Source: a virus. Taken from it: a DNA stretch of 64,000 bases. Below the pieces are notes generated by a model. It was given only the letters and a program-made list of their open reading frames with translations. It did not search any database and was not told the origin of the DNA. This document shows, one piece after another, positions 48,381 through 56,810 of this stretch (the stretch's first letter is position 1; the number at the start of each line of letters is the position of its first letter). Location: IMG/VR virus record IMGVR_UViG_3300027861_000017, positions 1-64,000 of that record. The stretch is one strand, 5' to 3'. Both the position numbers and the translations under genes were made by a program.

Positions 48381-48556
48381 TATTCTTCCCCCTCTTCATC
48401 TATTAATTCTATGCCTACTAGGGATCTATTTCTATATGTTCCTTTCTCCCTCAACCACATCTCCATAAAATGAACCTCGGTAAAAGTTACATGCTCTTCT
48501 CCCATGCCAAACCCATCTGGAGTGCAACACCTTTCTACACATATAAATTTAATCAT
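48380..48556 (-). CDS. Small Cys-containing protein, 58 aa
   Basis: ATG at 48556 after AGGGGAAG. ICVERCCTPDGFGMGEEH and an acidic end whose codons form the next ribosome site. TAATG overlap with the following gene. No function. Confidence 0.55.
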   Translation of the reverse strand: MIKFICVERCCTPDGFGMGEEHVTFTEVHFMEMWLREKGTYRNRSLVGIELIDEEGEE

Positions 48557-48567
48557 TATTCTTCCCC

Positions 48568-48660
48568 TTAATACAATAATAAAAACGACCTAACTCCCAT
48601 TACGACCATAAGAACGCCAACACCACAAAAGGTTATTGAAAATACAATATCCCAGAACAT
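48568..48660 (-). CDS. Very small membrane peptide, 30 aa
   Basis: ATG at 48660 overlaps the upstream stop (TGATG) with GGAGG upstream. One hydrophobic helix (FWDIVFSITFCGVGVLMVVMG) with a single Arg. Position and ribosome site support expression. Confidence 0.45.
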   Translation of the reverse strand: MFWDIVFSITFCGVGVLMVVMGVRSFLLLY

Positions 48661-49091
48661 CATTCCTCCTCCCCATAGTAACAATCTAGTAAGTCTTTTA
48701 TATCCTCTTCATCCCATCCATCATACTCTAAAGCTAATTGAGTTTCCTGACGATCACCCTCTTCAGATTCCCACTCACAACCACCGTCCAAAAATTGAGG
48801 GCAATAGATACCACAATCTCCATTAATGCCCACTACTTCGCATACTGACATTCCAGCCGGATAATTACCATCTATAAAAGCCATAGCGTTACCACAATTA
48901 TCTACGTCTTCCATAGTACGTATAGGTTTATACCCGCCATTAGCAGCAGCTTCCCCATAACCATCATACACTTCCTTCCTAGACTCTATGGCAGTTTCTT
49001 TCAACTCTCTTATGGAAGCCTTTTCTGGGAGTTTATCTAGGGCTATTTCCTTAGCTCTTTTATCTAATTCATTTCTAGGACTAAATGTCAT
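48660..49091 (-). CDS. Unrecognised acidic protein with Cys pairs, 143 aa
   Basis: N-terminal Lys/Arg-rich half; C-terminal half with DCGIYCPQFLDGGCEWES. Ends DLLDCYYGEEE, whose codons form a GGAGG ribosome site for the next gene. No known family. Confidence 0.6.
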   Translation of the reverse strand: MTFSPRNELDKRAKEIALDKLPEKASIRELKETAIESRKEVYDGYGEAAANGGYKPIRTMEDVDNCGNAMAFIDGNYPAGMSVCEVVGINGDCGIYCPQFLDGGCEWESEEGDRQETQLALEYDGWDEEDIKDLLDCYYGEEE

Positions 49092-49342
49092 TATTCTTCC
49101 CCAATCTTCATAATAAGTTCTTTAAAAGTTGGTGCTGTGGTAACACTCCATGGGAAGCCACTGACAAGTGTTACGTCACCATCATCATTCATTTCTATTT
49201 CATAGCCATCCCTTATTAGAATACCCATCTTCTTAATCCCAGCCTCCATAATGTCAGACTCACTGCGTAACTTACTATAACCTTTCACACAATCCTTAAG
49301 ACAACTATTACATATTTCAAGTTCTTCTATTTCTTCACTCAT
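49091..49342 (-). CDS. Tandem-duplicated small protein, copy 2, 83 aa
   Basis: Shares SEE-x-x-L-x-IC-x-x-C, then S-K-L-RSE-x-x-I-x-AGI-K-x, with its upstream neighbour at 49342, so the two arose by tandem duplication and have since diverged in the second half. Confidence 0.6.
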   Translation of the reverse strand: MSEEIEELEICNSCLKDCVKGYSKLRSESDIMEAGIKKMGILIRDGYEIEMNDDGDVTLVSGFPWSVTTAPTFKELIMKIGEE

Positions 49343-49617
49343 TATTCTTTCTCCCCTACCATTTCAATCAAACTTAATAATGTTGATGCAGATTCTAATT
49401 TTGTTCCAACTTCGTCTATTAAATATACATACCGTTTATTAACGAAATAATTCATCTCACACTCTATGGTTCTGTCATCAAACCCAGTCATGAATTTATT
49501 TAATTTCTCAATTCCAGCCTTTATAATATTAAGCTCGGAGCGCAACCTGTCATTCTCTTTTATGGACTCAACATTACATATCTCACATATACCGCTTAGA
49601 TCTCTTTCTTCACTCAT
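49342..49617 (-). CDS. Tandem-duplicated small protein, copy 1, 91 aa
   Basis: ATG at 49617 after AGGAGGATAAT. Begins SEERDLSGICEICNV and has NDRLRSELNIIKAGIEKL like the copy at 49091. C-terminal half unrelated. No function. Confidence 0.6.
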   Translation of the reverse strand: MSEERDLSGICEICNVESIKENDRLRSELNIIKAGIEKLNKFMTGFDDRTIECEMNYFVNKRYVYLIDEVGTKLESASTLLSLIEMVGEKE

Positions 49618-50065
49618 TATTATCCTCCTTCTCAAATCTTTCAAGATCATCTTCCCATGCACAATATTTATCGTAGAAATCTTCTACTGAGTTAAACCAT
49701 TCTGTTCTTGGTCTCCTAGCTATTAGCTCTTCATGAGATTCTTTTTTTATTATTGGAGGGGACACATACACACATCTTAATCCGTCATCTGGATGAACAT
49801 CTATGGTAACTCGATCTGGATGTATAAGATCTACATATCCATCAATATAATATGGGTTTAATTTAACATCATCTAATGGTTTCAGTATCTTTAAATTCTT
49901 TGATAATTTAACCTTCTGGATAATCCAGTAAGCATTTTCTAATTTCGGTTCTTCCCTATCCTCTTTCTGTTTCATTGTTGCTAATTGATCTATGCATTTC
50001 TCACACCTTCCACATGAAAAATTCCCGACACAGATATCCCCACTGTATTGATTTTCATCTTTCAT
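49610..50065 (-). CDS. Unrecognised protein with Cys knuckle, 151 aa
   Basis: N-terminal DICVGNFSCGRCEKC is a small metal site; the rest is soluble alpha-beta, ending WEDDLERFEKEDNNE. Overlaps the next gene by 8 bases. No family. Confidence 0.6.
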   Translation of the reverse strand: MKDENQYSGDICVGNFSCGRCEKCIDQLATMKQKEDREEPKLENAYWIIQKVKLSKNLKILKPLDDVKLNPYYIDGYVDLIHPDRVTIDVHPDDGLRCVYVSPPIIKKESHEELIARRPRTEWFNSVEDFYDKYCAWEDDLERFEKEDNNE

Positions 50066-50068
50066 AAT

Positions 50069-50311
50069 TTATCCCTCCCTACTATCTAGAGCTTCATCTA
50101 ATTCTTCCAAGATCTCAAATATTGAACGCCTAACTCTTGGTTTATATAGTTGCTCTTTTCCCTCCATATCCGGTATAAACTGAACTATGGGTTTCCCCGC
50201 CCTCAACTGACAATCAAAAGGTTCACCATCATGGTAGGGAGTTGGCTCCGACCTATGGCCCCTACAGCCACCTCTCTCACAAAAATCTTTTTTATTACAA
50301 ACATACCTCAT
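50069..50311 (-). CDS. Cys-rich protein with shared ILEELDEAL C-terminus, 80 aa
   Basis: ATG at 50311 follows GGAGGAG. Residues 1-20 hold CNKKDFCERGGC; the end reads RSIFEILEELDEALDSREG, like the proteins at 29235 and 29737 twenty kilobases away, including a shared piece of DNA (CTTCCAAGATCTCA on the plus strand). It is the only clear member outside the 29-34 kb group. Confidence 0.65.
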   Translation of the reverse strand: MRYVCNKKDFCERGGCRGHRSEPTPYHDGEPFDCQLRAGKPIVQFIPDMEGKEQLYKPRVRRSIFEILEELDEALDSREG

Positions 50312-50313
50312 AA

Positions 50314-50787
50314 TCAACTCTCCTCCGCATGATGATCTACATCGCCATCGTTTAATCTCTTAGCTGTGTTTAAAAATATTGCCGCTAATTCATCCGAATA
50401 TCCGAATCTCTTTTGATTCATTAATATGCTCTTCATTATATTGCCATCCTTGTATCTAAAACTAGCTGACTTCCAATCACATATCATTTCTATTAGATCA
50501 ATTAGGTCCATGTCTTTTATACCGTTAGGGTGATATTCTGGATGGTGGCTGTTATGTTTGTTATGATGATTAGCTCCAACTCTTGTCTTCTCTATGTATT
50601 GTTCATGTTCATCAGATCCGTAAGCGTAGGGTTTATGAGTGTGTTTTTCGTATTCTTCTTTTTCGGGAGATTGTAGTTTAGTCTGATCGTGCTCCTCACC
50701 CCTAGTCATCAACTTTCTTATCACAAAATTAAGGTAGTTCCTAACTGTTTCCATGTGTCTTAAAGTCCTGAATTTAGATTCTGTCAT
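50314..50787 (-). CDS. DUF5662-like phage protein, 157 aa
   Basis: A His-rich helical protein: MTRGEEHDQTKLQSPEKEEY, GANHHNKHNSHHPEYHPNGI and MDLIDLIEMICDWKSASFR. The His/Asp spacing looks like an HD-type metal-binding helical domain, and the family (DUF5662) is common in phages. Activity unknown. Confidence 0.8.
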   Translation of the reverse strand: MTESKFRTLRHMETVRNYLNFVIRKLMTRGEEHDQTKLQSPEKEEYEKHTHKPYAYGSDEHEQYIEKTRVGANHHNKHNSHHPEYHPNGIKDMDLIDLIEMICDWKSASFRYKDGNIMKSILMNQKRFGYSDELAAIFLNTAKRLNDGDVDHHAEES

Positions 50788-50796
50788 ATTATCTCC

Positions 50797-51084
50797 TCAA
50801 GATAAATTCCACAAATGTTTTTCGACCATTTGTTTAAACCCGTTATCATCTTTTATGTTTTTTGATAGATATTTTAAAGTATCATTTCTCCAGTAAATGT
50901 AATCTCCCTTAAATTCATACTCACCAATCAAGCATCCCTTGATCATTAAAGTTTTCTCATATTCAAATGGAGATAAGGTATCGTACATTTCAAACTGACA
51001 CTTTCTACATCGGCACAATACCCTCCATCTACCTCTCCTAATACGCTGTACTTGGGAAGTGTTGCAATATACGCATCTATTCAT
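50797..51084 (-). CDS. Zinc-knuckle protein, 95 aa
   Basis: ATG at 51084 after CGGAAG. CVYCNTSQVQRI-type opening with CRCRKC following: one ribbon. C-terminal helices. No function. Confidence 0.6.
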   Translation of the reverse strand: MNRCVYCNTSQVQRIRRGRWRVLCRCRKCQFEMYDTLSPFEYEKTLMIKGCLIGEYEFKGDYIYWRNDTLKYLSKNIKDDNGFKQMVEKHLWNLS

Positions 51085-51298
51085 CTTCCGTTTCACCCCA
51101 AACTGTTACGGATGCATGCTTCATAGCATCTATTAATAATAATATTAGTTCTGGATCGTCTAATTCTATAGTACCGGTGACAGCCCCACCTAAATCTTTC
51201 TGTTTAATCAATATATAATCATCGCCGTCTTCTATATCAAATGATCCATAACAATCGTTGTAGATTGTCCATTTAGTACCCACTGTATATTCTCTCAT
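51077..51298 (-). CDS. Unrecognised protein, 73 aa
   Basis: Beta-rich (YTVGTKWTIYNDCYGSFDI; DDYILIKQKDLGGAVTG), acidic end. GGGGAT before the ATG. No family. Confidence 0.6.
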   Translation of the reverse strand: MREYTVGTKWTIYNDCYGSFDIEDGDDYILIKQKDLGGAVTGTIELDDPELILLLIDAMKHASVTVWGETEDE

Positions 51299-51308
51299 AT
51301 CCCCATCC

Positions 51309-51617
51309 TTAAAAATAAGTTTCTATCCAACAAACTTTCTTACCGGCCCAATTGCTATCTAATGGGGTGTCTGCCCAATCATACAAGTCTTCCATCGCAT
51401 AATTAAAGTCAACTTGTTCAGCTTCCTCATCTTCGGCCATCCTCTCAAACTCATCTACTAAATTATCTCTCAACCATATTAGATCTTCGTCTAACCCTTT
51501 GTTAATATTAGACAATCTCTTAGCAATTGTACCAGCTAACTCCTGTACTGATATCTCGTAATCGTTTGCCTTATCCCATACGTCTGATAGGTCTAATTTG
51601 TTTATCCAGTTAGCCAT
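51309..51617 (-). CDS. Conserved small phage protein, 102 aa
   Basis: Helical, ending with AMEDLYDWADTPLDSNWAGKKVCWIETYF. That ending recurs in small proteins of many unrelated phages. ATG after AGGGGTGATAT. Function unknown. Confidence 0.7.
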   Translation of the reverse strand: MANWINKLDLSDVWDKANDYEISVQELAGTIAKRLSNINKGLDEDLIWLRDNLVDEFERMAEDEEAEQVDFNYAMEDLYDWADTPLDSNWAGKKVCWIETYF

Positions 51618-51623
51618 TACATA

Positions 51624-51986
51624 TCACCCCTCGTACCTTATTTCTCCGTTATTATCTTCCCATTCTAATATGTGTTCATATCTTGAATTATCAGCACCAC
51701 CAACCCACGCATCACATCTTAAGCAACGATCTTCTATCCATATTTCTGGATATGGAACACCATGGTTAATATGGTAAGTAGTACTGCAACCACATTGAGG
51801 ACAAAATACATAAGGCTTTATATCTACTATTTCAGATCTATCTTCCTCATCTCTTATAATACGGACTGATTTAATTAATTCTTTTAGTTTTCTTTTATTT
51901 AGTTTTTTACCGAGTATCCTTTTCTTCAATTTTCTTGGTAATTTTTGCCCATAATGTGAATTATAATAATATTTATATTTAGCCAT
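51624..51986 (-). CDS. Basic zinc-ribbon protein, 120 aa
   Basis: Residues 1-60 are strongly basic (KLPRKLKKRILGKKLNKRKLKEL); residues 60-95 have FCPQCGCSTTY and RCLRCDAW, a zinc ribbon. Could bind nucleic acid. Good ribosome site. Confidence 0.65.
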   Translation of the reverse strand: MAKYKYYYNSHYGQKLPRKLKKRILGKKLNKRKLKELIKSVRIIRDEEDRSEIVDIKPYVFCPQCGCSTTYHINHGVPYPEIWIEDRCLRCDAWVGGADNSRYEHILEWEDNNGEIRYEG

Positions 51987-51992
51987 TTTATA

Positions 51993-52358
51993 TTATTCCT
52001 CATAATAATCGTAACTAATCATTACTGCTTCCATCATATTCCAAACCTGCTCGCCTTCACGTATTACTTTACTCATATCGCCAAGGCTAGTGATTACATT
52101 GTTCATTGCATGATTTAGTACATGTTGTTGTATAAATTCTTTTTTAGTCATTATTTTCTCCTTTTTTGTTTTTAATATTATATTCCCATCTGGATGCCTA
52201 GCAATATCTATTTTTATATGATTGCATTCAGGGCAACTAGCCACTAATGGGTACCCTTCATATGTACCAAACTCTTTTACATATTTACATTCATTCCCAT
52301 CACCAACCCAATCGCAAGTTAAGCAATGCAATTTCATATGTTTTATTCTTTGCGACAT
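51993..52358 (-). CDS. Zinc-knuckle protein with internal restart, 121 aa
   Basis: ATG at 52358 after AAAGGAGG. N-terminal half: LHCLTCDWVGDGNECKY and VASCPECN. After a Lys-rich linker an internal ATG at 52151 is preceded by AAAAGGAGAAAATA, a better ribosome site than most here. It would give a separate 52-residue helical protein (FIQQHVLNHAMNNVITSLGD). Two fused genes or one gene with a second product. Confidence 0.6.
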   Translation of the reverse strand: MSQRIKHMKLHCLTCDWVGDGNECKYVKEFGTYEGYPLVASCPECNHIKIDIARHPDGNIILKTKKEKIMTKKEFIQQHVLNHAMNNVITSLGDMSKVIREGEQVWNMMEAVMISYDYYEE

Positions 52359-52377
52359 TCTATTACCTCCTTTCCAG

Positions 52378-52638
52378 TTACCACCACTGATCTTTCTTTT
52401 TAATTTGGGTTGAATAGTTTCTAGTATCTGGGCCAACAGAAGTTGAATATGGCCATATATTAAAAAATTTACCAGCTTGTTTATGTGAATCTTCTATTGT
52501 CTCTGTAGCTTTAATTATTTTATCGTATAAAACCAAATCTTCTTCTGTCAAAAAATCTGGGTTTACATCTAATATAGAATTATACCATTGTCGCATTAAA
52601 TCTAGTTCATGCTTCTGAAATTTTACCCCTTTCGACAT
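52378..52638 (-). CDS. Small conserved phage protein, 86 aa
   Basis: KFQKHELDLMRQWYNSIL, then LTEEDLVLYDKIIKATETI, a pattern seen in other phage small proteins. Start overlaps the end of the ParB-like gene. No function. Confidence 0.6.
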   Translation of the reverse strand: MSKGVKFQKHELDLMRQWYNSILDVNPDFLTEEDLVLYDKIIKATETIEDSHKQAGKFFNIWPYSTSVGPDTRNYSTQIKKKDQWW

Positions 52639-53216
52639 TCTATCCCATCCTTTTTAAATTTCTTCATAAGCTTCTTTTGTTCTGCTTCGCTATTGCATTC
52701 TACGATGATATCAAAGCATACCTCCTCGCCTTCTCCAGAACCCTCACTCCCACTATTGTCTTCTTCGTCCTTTGGTATCCAACACATTATATCTTCTATC
52801 TCATCATCATGAAATCCAGTAATACCTAAATTAACATTTTTACTATCTAAATCATTGAAAATATCTGCAAGTTTAGGATAGTCCCATTTGCCATCAATCT
52901 TATTTAGGGCTGCATTAAGTAACCTCTCATCATCATCATCTAAATCTACAACTTTACAATCAACCTTAGTAAAGCCCAATTCAATCAACACCTTGAACGT
53001 TTGGTGCCCGCCTACTATATTACCAGATCTATCATTAAAGCAAAGAACACCAACATGACCATATCTTTCTATGGAATTCTTTAGATCAATATAATCTTGA
53101 TCGTCTGGCTGTAAATCCACACGGGGATTGTATGGACTTGGGTTTATTTTATTAATGGATAATTTCTTAACCTTAGCTTTATCCATTATCTCTTTTAATT
53201 TCTCTTTAGTCTTCAT
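52623..53216 (-). CDS. ParB/Srx-fold protein
   Basis: Residues 15-100: INKINPSPYNPRVDLQPDD, LKNSIERYGHVGVLCFNDRSGNIVGGHQTFKVLIELGFTKVDCKVVDLDDDDERLLNAALNKI is the ParB N-terminal/Srx-like domain (the GGHQT substitutes the usual GxRR). An acidic linker and a helical domain follow. Such proteins bind DNA or nucleotides in phage and plasmid replication or modification. Not a chromosome-segregation ParB by context. Confidence 0.85.
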   Translation of the reverse strand: MKTKEKLKEIMDKAKVKKLSINKINPSPYNPRVDLQPDDQDYIDLKNSIERYGHVGVLCFNDRSGNIVGGHQTFKVLIELGFTKVDCKVVDLDDDDERLLNAALNKIDGKWDYPKLADIFNDLDSKNVNLGITGFHDDEIEDIMCWIPKDEEDNSGSEGSGEGEEVCFDIIVECNSEAEQKKLMKKFKKDGIECRKG

Positions 53217-53454
53217 ATTCCCACCTCTCGCAATTAATAACGGTACATTTAAGTTTTACTTCATCCACTATATTTGGTGGATTAGAGCACATGTCATTAA
53301 ACCAATAACTCAATCCACTAAACTCTAGAGAATGAAACTTACAAGAACTACATGCTCTATTTTTAGGATCACTAACACATTCTCTTTCATGTTCCAATAT
53401 TGCATCTTCAGACCCAGTACGATCACAAAAACCACATTTATACAAAATATGCAT
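53206..53454 (-). CDS. Cys-rich zinc protein, 82 aa
   Basis: Several CxxC pairs (YKCGFCDRTG, RACSSCKFHS, DMCSNPPN, VINCERWEY). The C-x-x-C-x-x-H-S then C-x-N-P layout is like the small proteins at 28599 and 44257. Ends WEYED. No function. Confidence 0.6.
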   Translation of the reverse strand: MHILYKCGFCDRTGSEDAILEHERECVSDPKNRACSSCKFHSLEFSGLSYWFNDMCSNPPNIVDEVKLKCTVINCERWEYED

Positions 53455-53455
53455 A

Positions 53456-53668
53456 TTACTCCTCCAATATACATCTACATGGTTCTATTGCTATATGCAT
53501 GTCTAAAAACTCATCCACATTAACGTTATACTCCAAAGTGTCTCCACACTCAGAACAGGTCATTGTTTCTATACTAAGACTTAAAGAACTCTTAAAATAC
53601 TCTGCAATATCATTGTCAACTAAGTTATCTATATTACTAAATAATACCTCTCTTAATCCCTCTATCAT
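53456..53668 (-). CDS. Small zinc-ribbon protein, 70 aa
   Basis: Acidic helix then METMTCSECGDTLEYNV and a terminal PCRC knuckle. Ribosome site GGAAGGA. No known role. Confidence 0.6.
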   Translation of the reverse strand: MIEGLREVLFSNIDNLVDNDIAEYFKSSLSLSIETMTCSECGDTLEYNVNVDEFLDMHIAIEPCRCILEE

Positions 53669-53974
53669 TTATTCCTTCCTCCAAACAGTAACTATTGTTT
53701 TGTATTTTCTATCATATACTACTACTAATTCTACATCCCTAAACATTAATAAGTGTTGACATCTATTTGGGGATGTTCTTTTTATTGGAGTAGATATGCC
53801 CTCCTGTATTATATTAATTATCTCGTTGTATTCTTTATTGGTTATTATCCAACCTAATCTTTTAGAGAATCTTTTTTGAGCATGTAGTTTTTGACATTTA
53901 ACATAAGACCTGCATTCGCCTCTAGGGATGCTATGGTTTTTATTTCTTTTTAATCTTTTCTTTACAATACCCAT
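53669..53974 (-). CDS. Basic unrecognised protein, 101 aa
   Basis: ATG at 53974 overlaps the upstream stop. Basic N-terminus (KKRLKRNKNHSIPRGECRSY) and beta-rich C-terminal half (CQHLLMFRDVELVVVYDRKYKTIVTVW), like small nuclease-fold or RelE-like domains, but no active site is clear. Confidence 0.55.
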   Translation of the reverse strand: MGIVKKRLKRNKNHSIPRGECRSYVKCQKLHAQKRFSKRLGWIITNKEYNEIINIIQEGISTPIKRTSPNRCQHLLMFRDVELVVVYDRKYKTIVTVWRKE

Positions 53975-54189
53975 CACATTACCATCCCATCTGAATACTT
54001 AGTGGCTATAGGCTTATAATCTTTCGAGGCTGTCTTATCACACTTCTTGCATCTTATCTTGAGGATGATCTCGCTATGGAAAAATCTATCATCATACCCA
54101 TCAGATTCTTGTTCGTTGTCACAATGTTCACACTTATAGATAGCTGTAAAGTCTCTTCTATGTTGCCGTATAATCTCTTTTATATACAT
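53974..54189 (-). CDS. Conserved phage zinc-ribbon protein, 71 aa
   Basis: RRDFTAIYKCEHCDNEQESDGYDDRFFHSEIILKIRCKKC: an 8-residue lead, CxxC, G-Y-D-D-x-x-F-H and a second CxxC, a layout repeated in many phages. No function. Confidence 0.7.
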   Translation of the reverse strand: MYIKEIIRQHRRDFTAIYKCEHCDNEQESDGYDDRFFHSEIILKIRCKKCDKTASKDYKPIATKYSDGMVM

Positions 54190-54195
54190 CTTGTA

Positions 54196-54327
54196 TTATT
54201 CCTCCCTTTCGTCATCTATTATTTCTAAATCCCATTGTGGTATATTTACATTATACTCTTCTTTATCTTTATGGCAATACACTATAATTTCTCCAGTATA
54301 TGCATTGAATATTACAATATGACCCAT
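54196..54327 (-). CDS. Small acidic protein, 43 aa
   Basis: ATG at 54327 in the 140-base gap; begins MGHIVIFNAYTGEIIVY and ends QWDLEIIDDEREE, the last codons holding GGGAGGA for the next gene. Start is preceded by GGAGTG. No function. Confidence 0.55.
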   Translation of the reverse strand: MGHIVIFNAYTGEIIVYCHKDKEEYNVNIPQWDLEIIDDEREE

Positions 54328-54328
54328 G

Positions 54329-54703
54329 CTATACTACACTCCTCCTAAATATAAACTTAACCCTCTCCCACCAGCTCATTCTCTCATAAGATACTAGAGT
54401 TTTAAAGGCTTCTCTGTATAACTCATCTAGTTGTTCTATTGTGTCTTTGTTATCGTCTATTGTAGTAGTCATATTATCGAATGTTTCGAAGGGTAGACCA
54501 ACCGCTTTTTGTGCGTCATCATTCATACTAATGACTATCTCTTCACCATCTGCGTTAGTAAATACCCTACCCTTTACCATGTCAGGAGTCATAAATACAT
54601 CTTCATATAGTATAGGATCAAAGATGTATCTGTTAGCCATGTCTCTTATTTCTTTGGAGTCTTTATCGACCTTTATGACTTGTATTTTTCGTATGAGTAT
54701 CAT
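54329..54703 (-). CDS. Unrecognised protein, 124 aa
   Basis: Acidic soluble protein with a basic helical end (MSWWERVKFIFRR), perhaps peripheral to a membrane. Overlaps upstream gene. No motif. Confidence 0.6.
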   Translation of the reverse strand: MILIRKIQVIKVDKDSKEIRDMANRYIFDPILYEDVFMTPDMVKGRVFTNADGEEIVISMNDDAQKAVGLPFETFDNMTTTIDDNKDTIEQLDELYREAFKTLVSYERMSWWERVKFIFRRSVV

Positions 54704-55071
54704 GATCTTAATCTGTTTATAGCATCTTCCATAGTTGGATGTTTCTCATACATTCTTCCCTCTCTTGAACTTCTCTTATGCAATAAAAGTTTCAACATGC
54801 CTGGACCACTAGGCTTTATCTCAAACCGGATCATTCTGTCATGAGCCATAATGACAGCATTAGTAAGAAGGTTAAAATCATATGTTGACCAACCATTATT
54901 GGTGCAATTAACCTCTATTCCATTAGGTCCACATTCTTTCACCTTACCGCATAGATGATGTTCTCCACCCACCAGATCGCAGATCATACCAAAACATTTA
55001 AATTGATTATCGCTCATCCAGGGATAATAATTATTTCTAATACTAACCATCCACTCATCTTTTGTTGTCAT
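54700..55071 (-). CDS. Unrecognised protein, 123 aa
   Basis: Soluble, with several Cys (CFGMICDLVGGEHHLCGKVKECG) that might form a metal site or disulphides. Ends EDAINRLRS. Overlaps next and preceding genes by 4 bases. No family. Confidence 0.6.
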   Translation of the reverse strand: MTTKDEWMVSIRNNYYPWMSDNQFKCFGMICDLVGGEHHLCGKVKECGPNGIEVNCTNNGWSTYDFNLLTNAVIMAHDRMIRFEIKPSGPGMLKLLLHKRSSREGRMYEKHPTMEDAINRLRS

Positions 55072-55235
55072 AATAAAGACCCCTTATCCACCATCTCTGT
55101 TATTGTTTGTCGCACCATATCTTCATAAAACAACCAATAGCTAACATTCTTTGCTACCCAATAAGACCCAAATATAAAAGATACTGCCAATAACAAAACC
55201 AATATAACTATTAATATCCCACCTAAATCTTTCAT
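55068..55235 (-). CDS. Single-pass membrane protein, 55 aa
   Basis: ATG at 55235 after GGAGG; its stop overlaps the next ATG. Residues 5-27 are one hydrophobic helix (GGILIVILVLLLAVSFIFG), followed by an amphipathic end. Function unknown. Confidence 0.55.
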   Translation of the reverse strand: MKDLGGILIVILVLLLAVSFIFGSYWVAKNVSYWLFYEDMVRQTITEMVDKGSLL

Positions 55236-55918
55236 AAATAATCCTCCACGTTTACTATTGTTAAAATACCATCCTCGAACACTCCACCAGTGTCTATATA
55301 AAGCTGATTCTCGAACAATAACGGCTCGTTAGACTTTATGGGTGTATGTCCAAATATGAATAAATCTGCACCCTCTATTCGTTTAGTTTTACCCCTTATA
55401 GATGAGTGTATTCTATTCCTATCCCACATAGCGTAATGGGCATCACTGTAATCATCCTTACCCTTATCAAACTCGTATTCGTTGTATGGGTAATCTGAAT
55501 GACATACTATAATCTTCTTACCTTTGAAATGAGCCTCTATAACAACTGGATAATTAACCGCATTCTCTATCAATTCCCTGGCGTGATCTTTCTTATCTTC
55601 TGGGAGTTGATCATACCATCCACCGCCATTCCCTTCCATTATCCATGTCTGTTTAGAGAACCAATCATCCCAAAATGATCTCATAGCCAAATCTTCGTGA
55701 TTCCCTAATACAGGATGGAACCATTTCTTCTGGGCAAGTTCCATGCATTTTATGTTATCCTTGCCTCTATCAGCTAGATCACCAACAGATAACATAGTAT
55801 CTTCTGATTTCTTAAATCCGACTTCTTTTAGTTTTTCTTGGAATTCGTCGTAGCATCCGTGGAGATCGCCAACAGCAAACAATCTGCCTTTTTTACGTCT
55901 TAGTCTTTTATATATCAT
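55232..55918 (-). CDS. Calcineurin-type phosphoesterase (PPP family, lambda-phosphatase-like)
   Basis: All metal and phosphate motifs are visible: VGDLHGCYDEF, LSVGDLADRGKDN, VLGNHEDLAMRSFW, VIEAHFKGKKIIVCHSDYP and FIFGHTPIKS, then YIDTGGVF. Length 228 equals lambda PP-like enzymes. It could dephosphorylate proteins or bis-nucleotides; substrate unknown. It overlaps both neighbours by 4 bases. Confidence 0.92.
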   Translation of the reverse strand: MIYKRLRRKKGRLFAVGDLHGCYDEFQEKLKEVGFKKSEDTMLSVGDLADRGKDNIKCMELAQKKWFHPVLGNHEDLAMRSFWDDWFSKQTWIMEGNGGGWYDQLPEDKKDHARELIENAVNYPVVIEAHFKGKKIIVCHSDYPYNEYEFDKGKDDYSDAHYAMWDRNRIHSSIRGKTKRIEGADLFIFGHTPIKSNEPLLFENQLYIDTGGVFEDGILTIVNVEDYL

Positions 55919-56271
55919 CTTATCTCATCCAGTATTTTATCAACAATTTCTCTAGCCTTATTATTATCATATTCATACAAAGCTTGTTTTAATTTATACA
56001 TATCTCTAATTAAAAAACCAAAGATTTCTTCATTCAATCTTTTAGAAACTATTTTTTTCATATGCGGGAGATCTTCGTCAGTACATTTTACTTCTTGGCC
56101 CCATTTAGCACCAATATAATATTCATATAATCTCTTGTCTTCATCATGATAGGGTTGATAATCTTTGCTTTCTTCAGTAAATGGTTCTACTAATTCTGTA
56201 AGTTTTGGCAATAAATGTGTGTACAAATCTGATATCAAATGAGCTTCTATATTTTTTATTAATTTATTCAT
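55915..56271 (-). CDS. Unrecognised helical protein, 118 aa
   Basis: Mostly amphipathic helix (HLISDLYTHLLPKLTELVEP; LKQALYEYDNNKAREIVDKI). Overlaps the phosphatase start. No motif. Confidence 0.6.
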   Translation of the reverse strand: MNKLIKNIEAHLISDLYTHLLPKLTELVEPFTEESKDYQPYHDEDKRLYEYYIGAKWGQEVKCTDEDLPHMKKIVSKRLNEEIFGFLIRDMYKLKQALYEYDNNKAREIVDKILDEIR

Positions 56272-56274
56272 GTG

Positions 56275-56463
56275 CTACCACTCCTCGAAATCAGTTAAAT
56301 TTATCTTCTCACCACATAAACATTCTACTACAGCACATACACCAAGACTTGTAGGTATAAACTTAAAGGCGTGTCTACCTCCTATAGCACCACCATCAGT
56401 ATCGCAATGATCTTTCCATTCTAGGTATTTATCGTATTGTTCCTTGGTTAATTCAAATATCAT
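56275..56463 (-). CDS. Small unrecognised protein, 62 aa
   Basis: ATG at 56463 preferred to an in-frame one at 56481. Contains GAIGGRHAFKFIPTSLGVCAVVECLCGEKINLTDFEEW, a pattern common in phage small proteins (GG-x-F-x-F-x-P-T, then C-x-C-G). No function. Confidence 0.6.
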   Translation of the reverse strand: MIFELTKEQYDKYLEWKDHCDTDGGAIGGRHAFKFIPTSLGVCAVVECLCGEKINLTDFEEW

Positions 56464-56467
56464 TGTA

Positions 56468-56800
56468 TCACCATGTGTCACTCACGTTATGCCCACGTAT
56501 TATTTGAGGTTCCCATTCGCCATACGTCATCTCAACCCAACGCCAAGACGTTTCACCATTCTCATCATCCCCTATTCTATCTATAAAGCTATTCCTTAGC
56601 TCATCGTATTCGTCATCTGGGTATTGGCCGTAATTAGATCCATCCGGTAACATTACCACTGTAACATGCCCGTTCATTACTTCTGGAGCCACATAGAATA
56701 ATTCTGGACAATCAGTCGATTTTATAAATTTTTTTATACTTTCGACTTCTTTTTTATCACATGTAGTTGCTAATACGGCGTTGTGTTGTATAATCCCCAT
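56468..56800 (-). CDS. Unrecognised protein, 110 aa
   Basis: Alpha-beta protein starting MGIIQHNAVLATTCDKKEVE and ending with GETSWRWVEMTYGEWEPQI, an order I associate with other phage accessory proteins. Ribosome site AGGGGG. No known function. Confidence 0.65.
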   Translation of the reverse strand: MGIIQHNAVLATTCDKKEVESIKKFIKSTDCPELFYVAPEVMNGHVTVVMLPDGSNYGQYPDDEYDELRNSFIDRIGDDENGETSWRWVEMTYGEWEPQIIRGHNVSDTW

Positions 56801-56810
56801 ACCATCCCCC

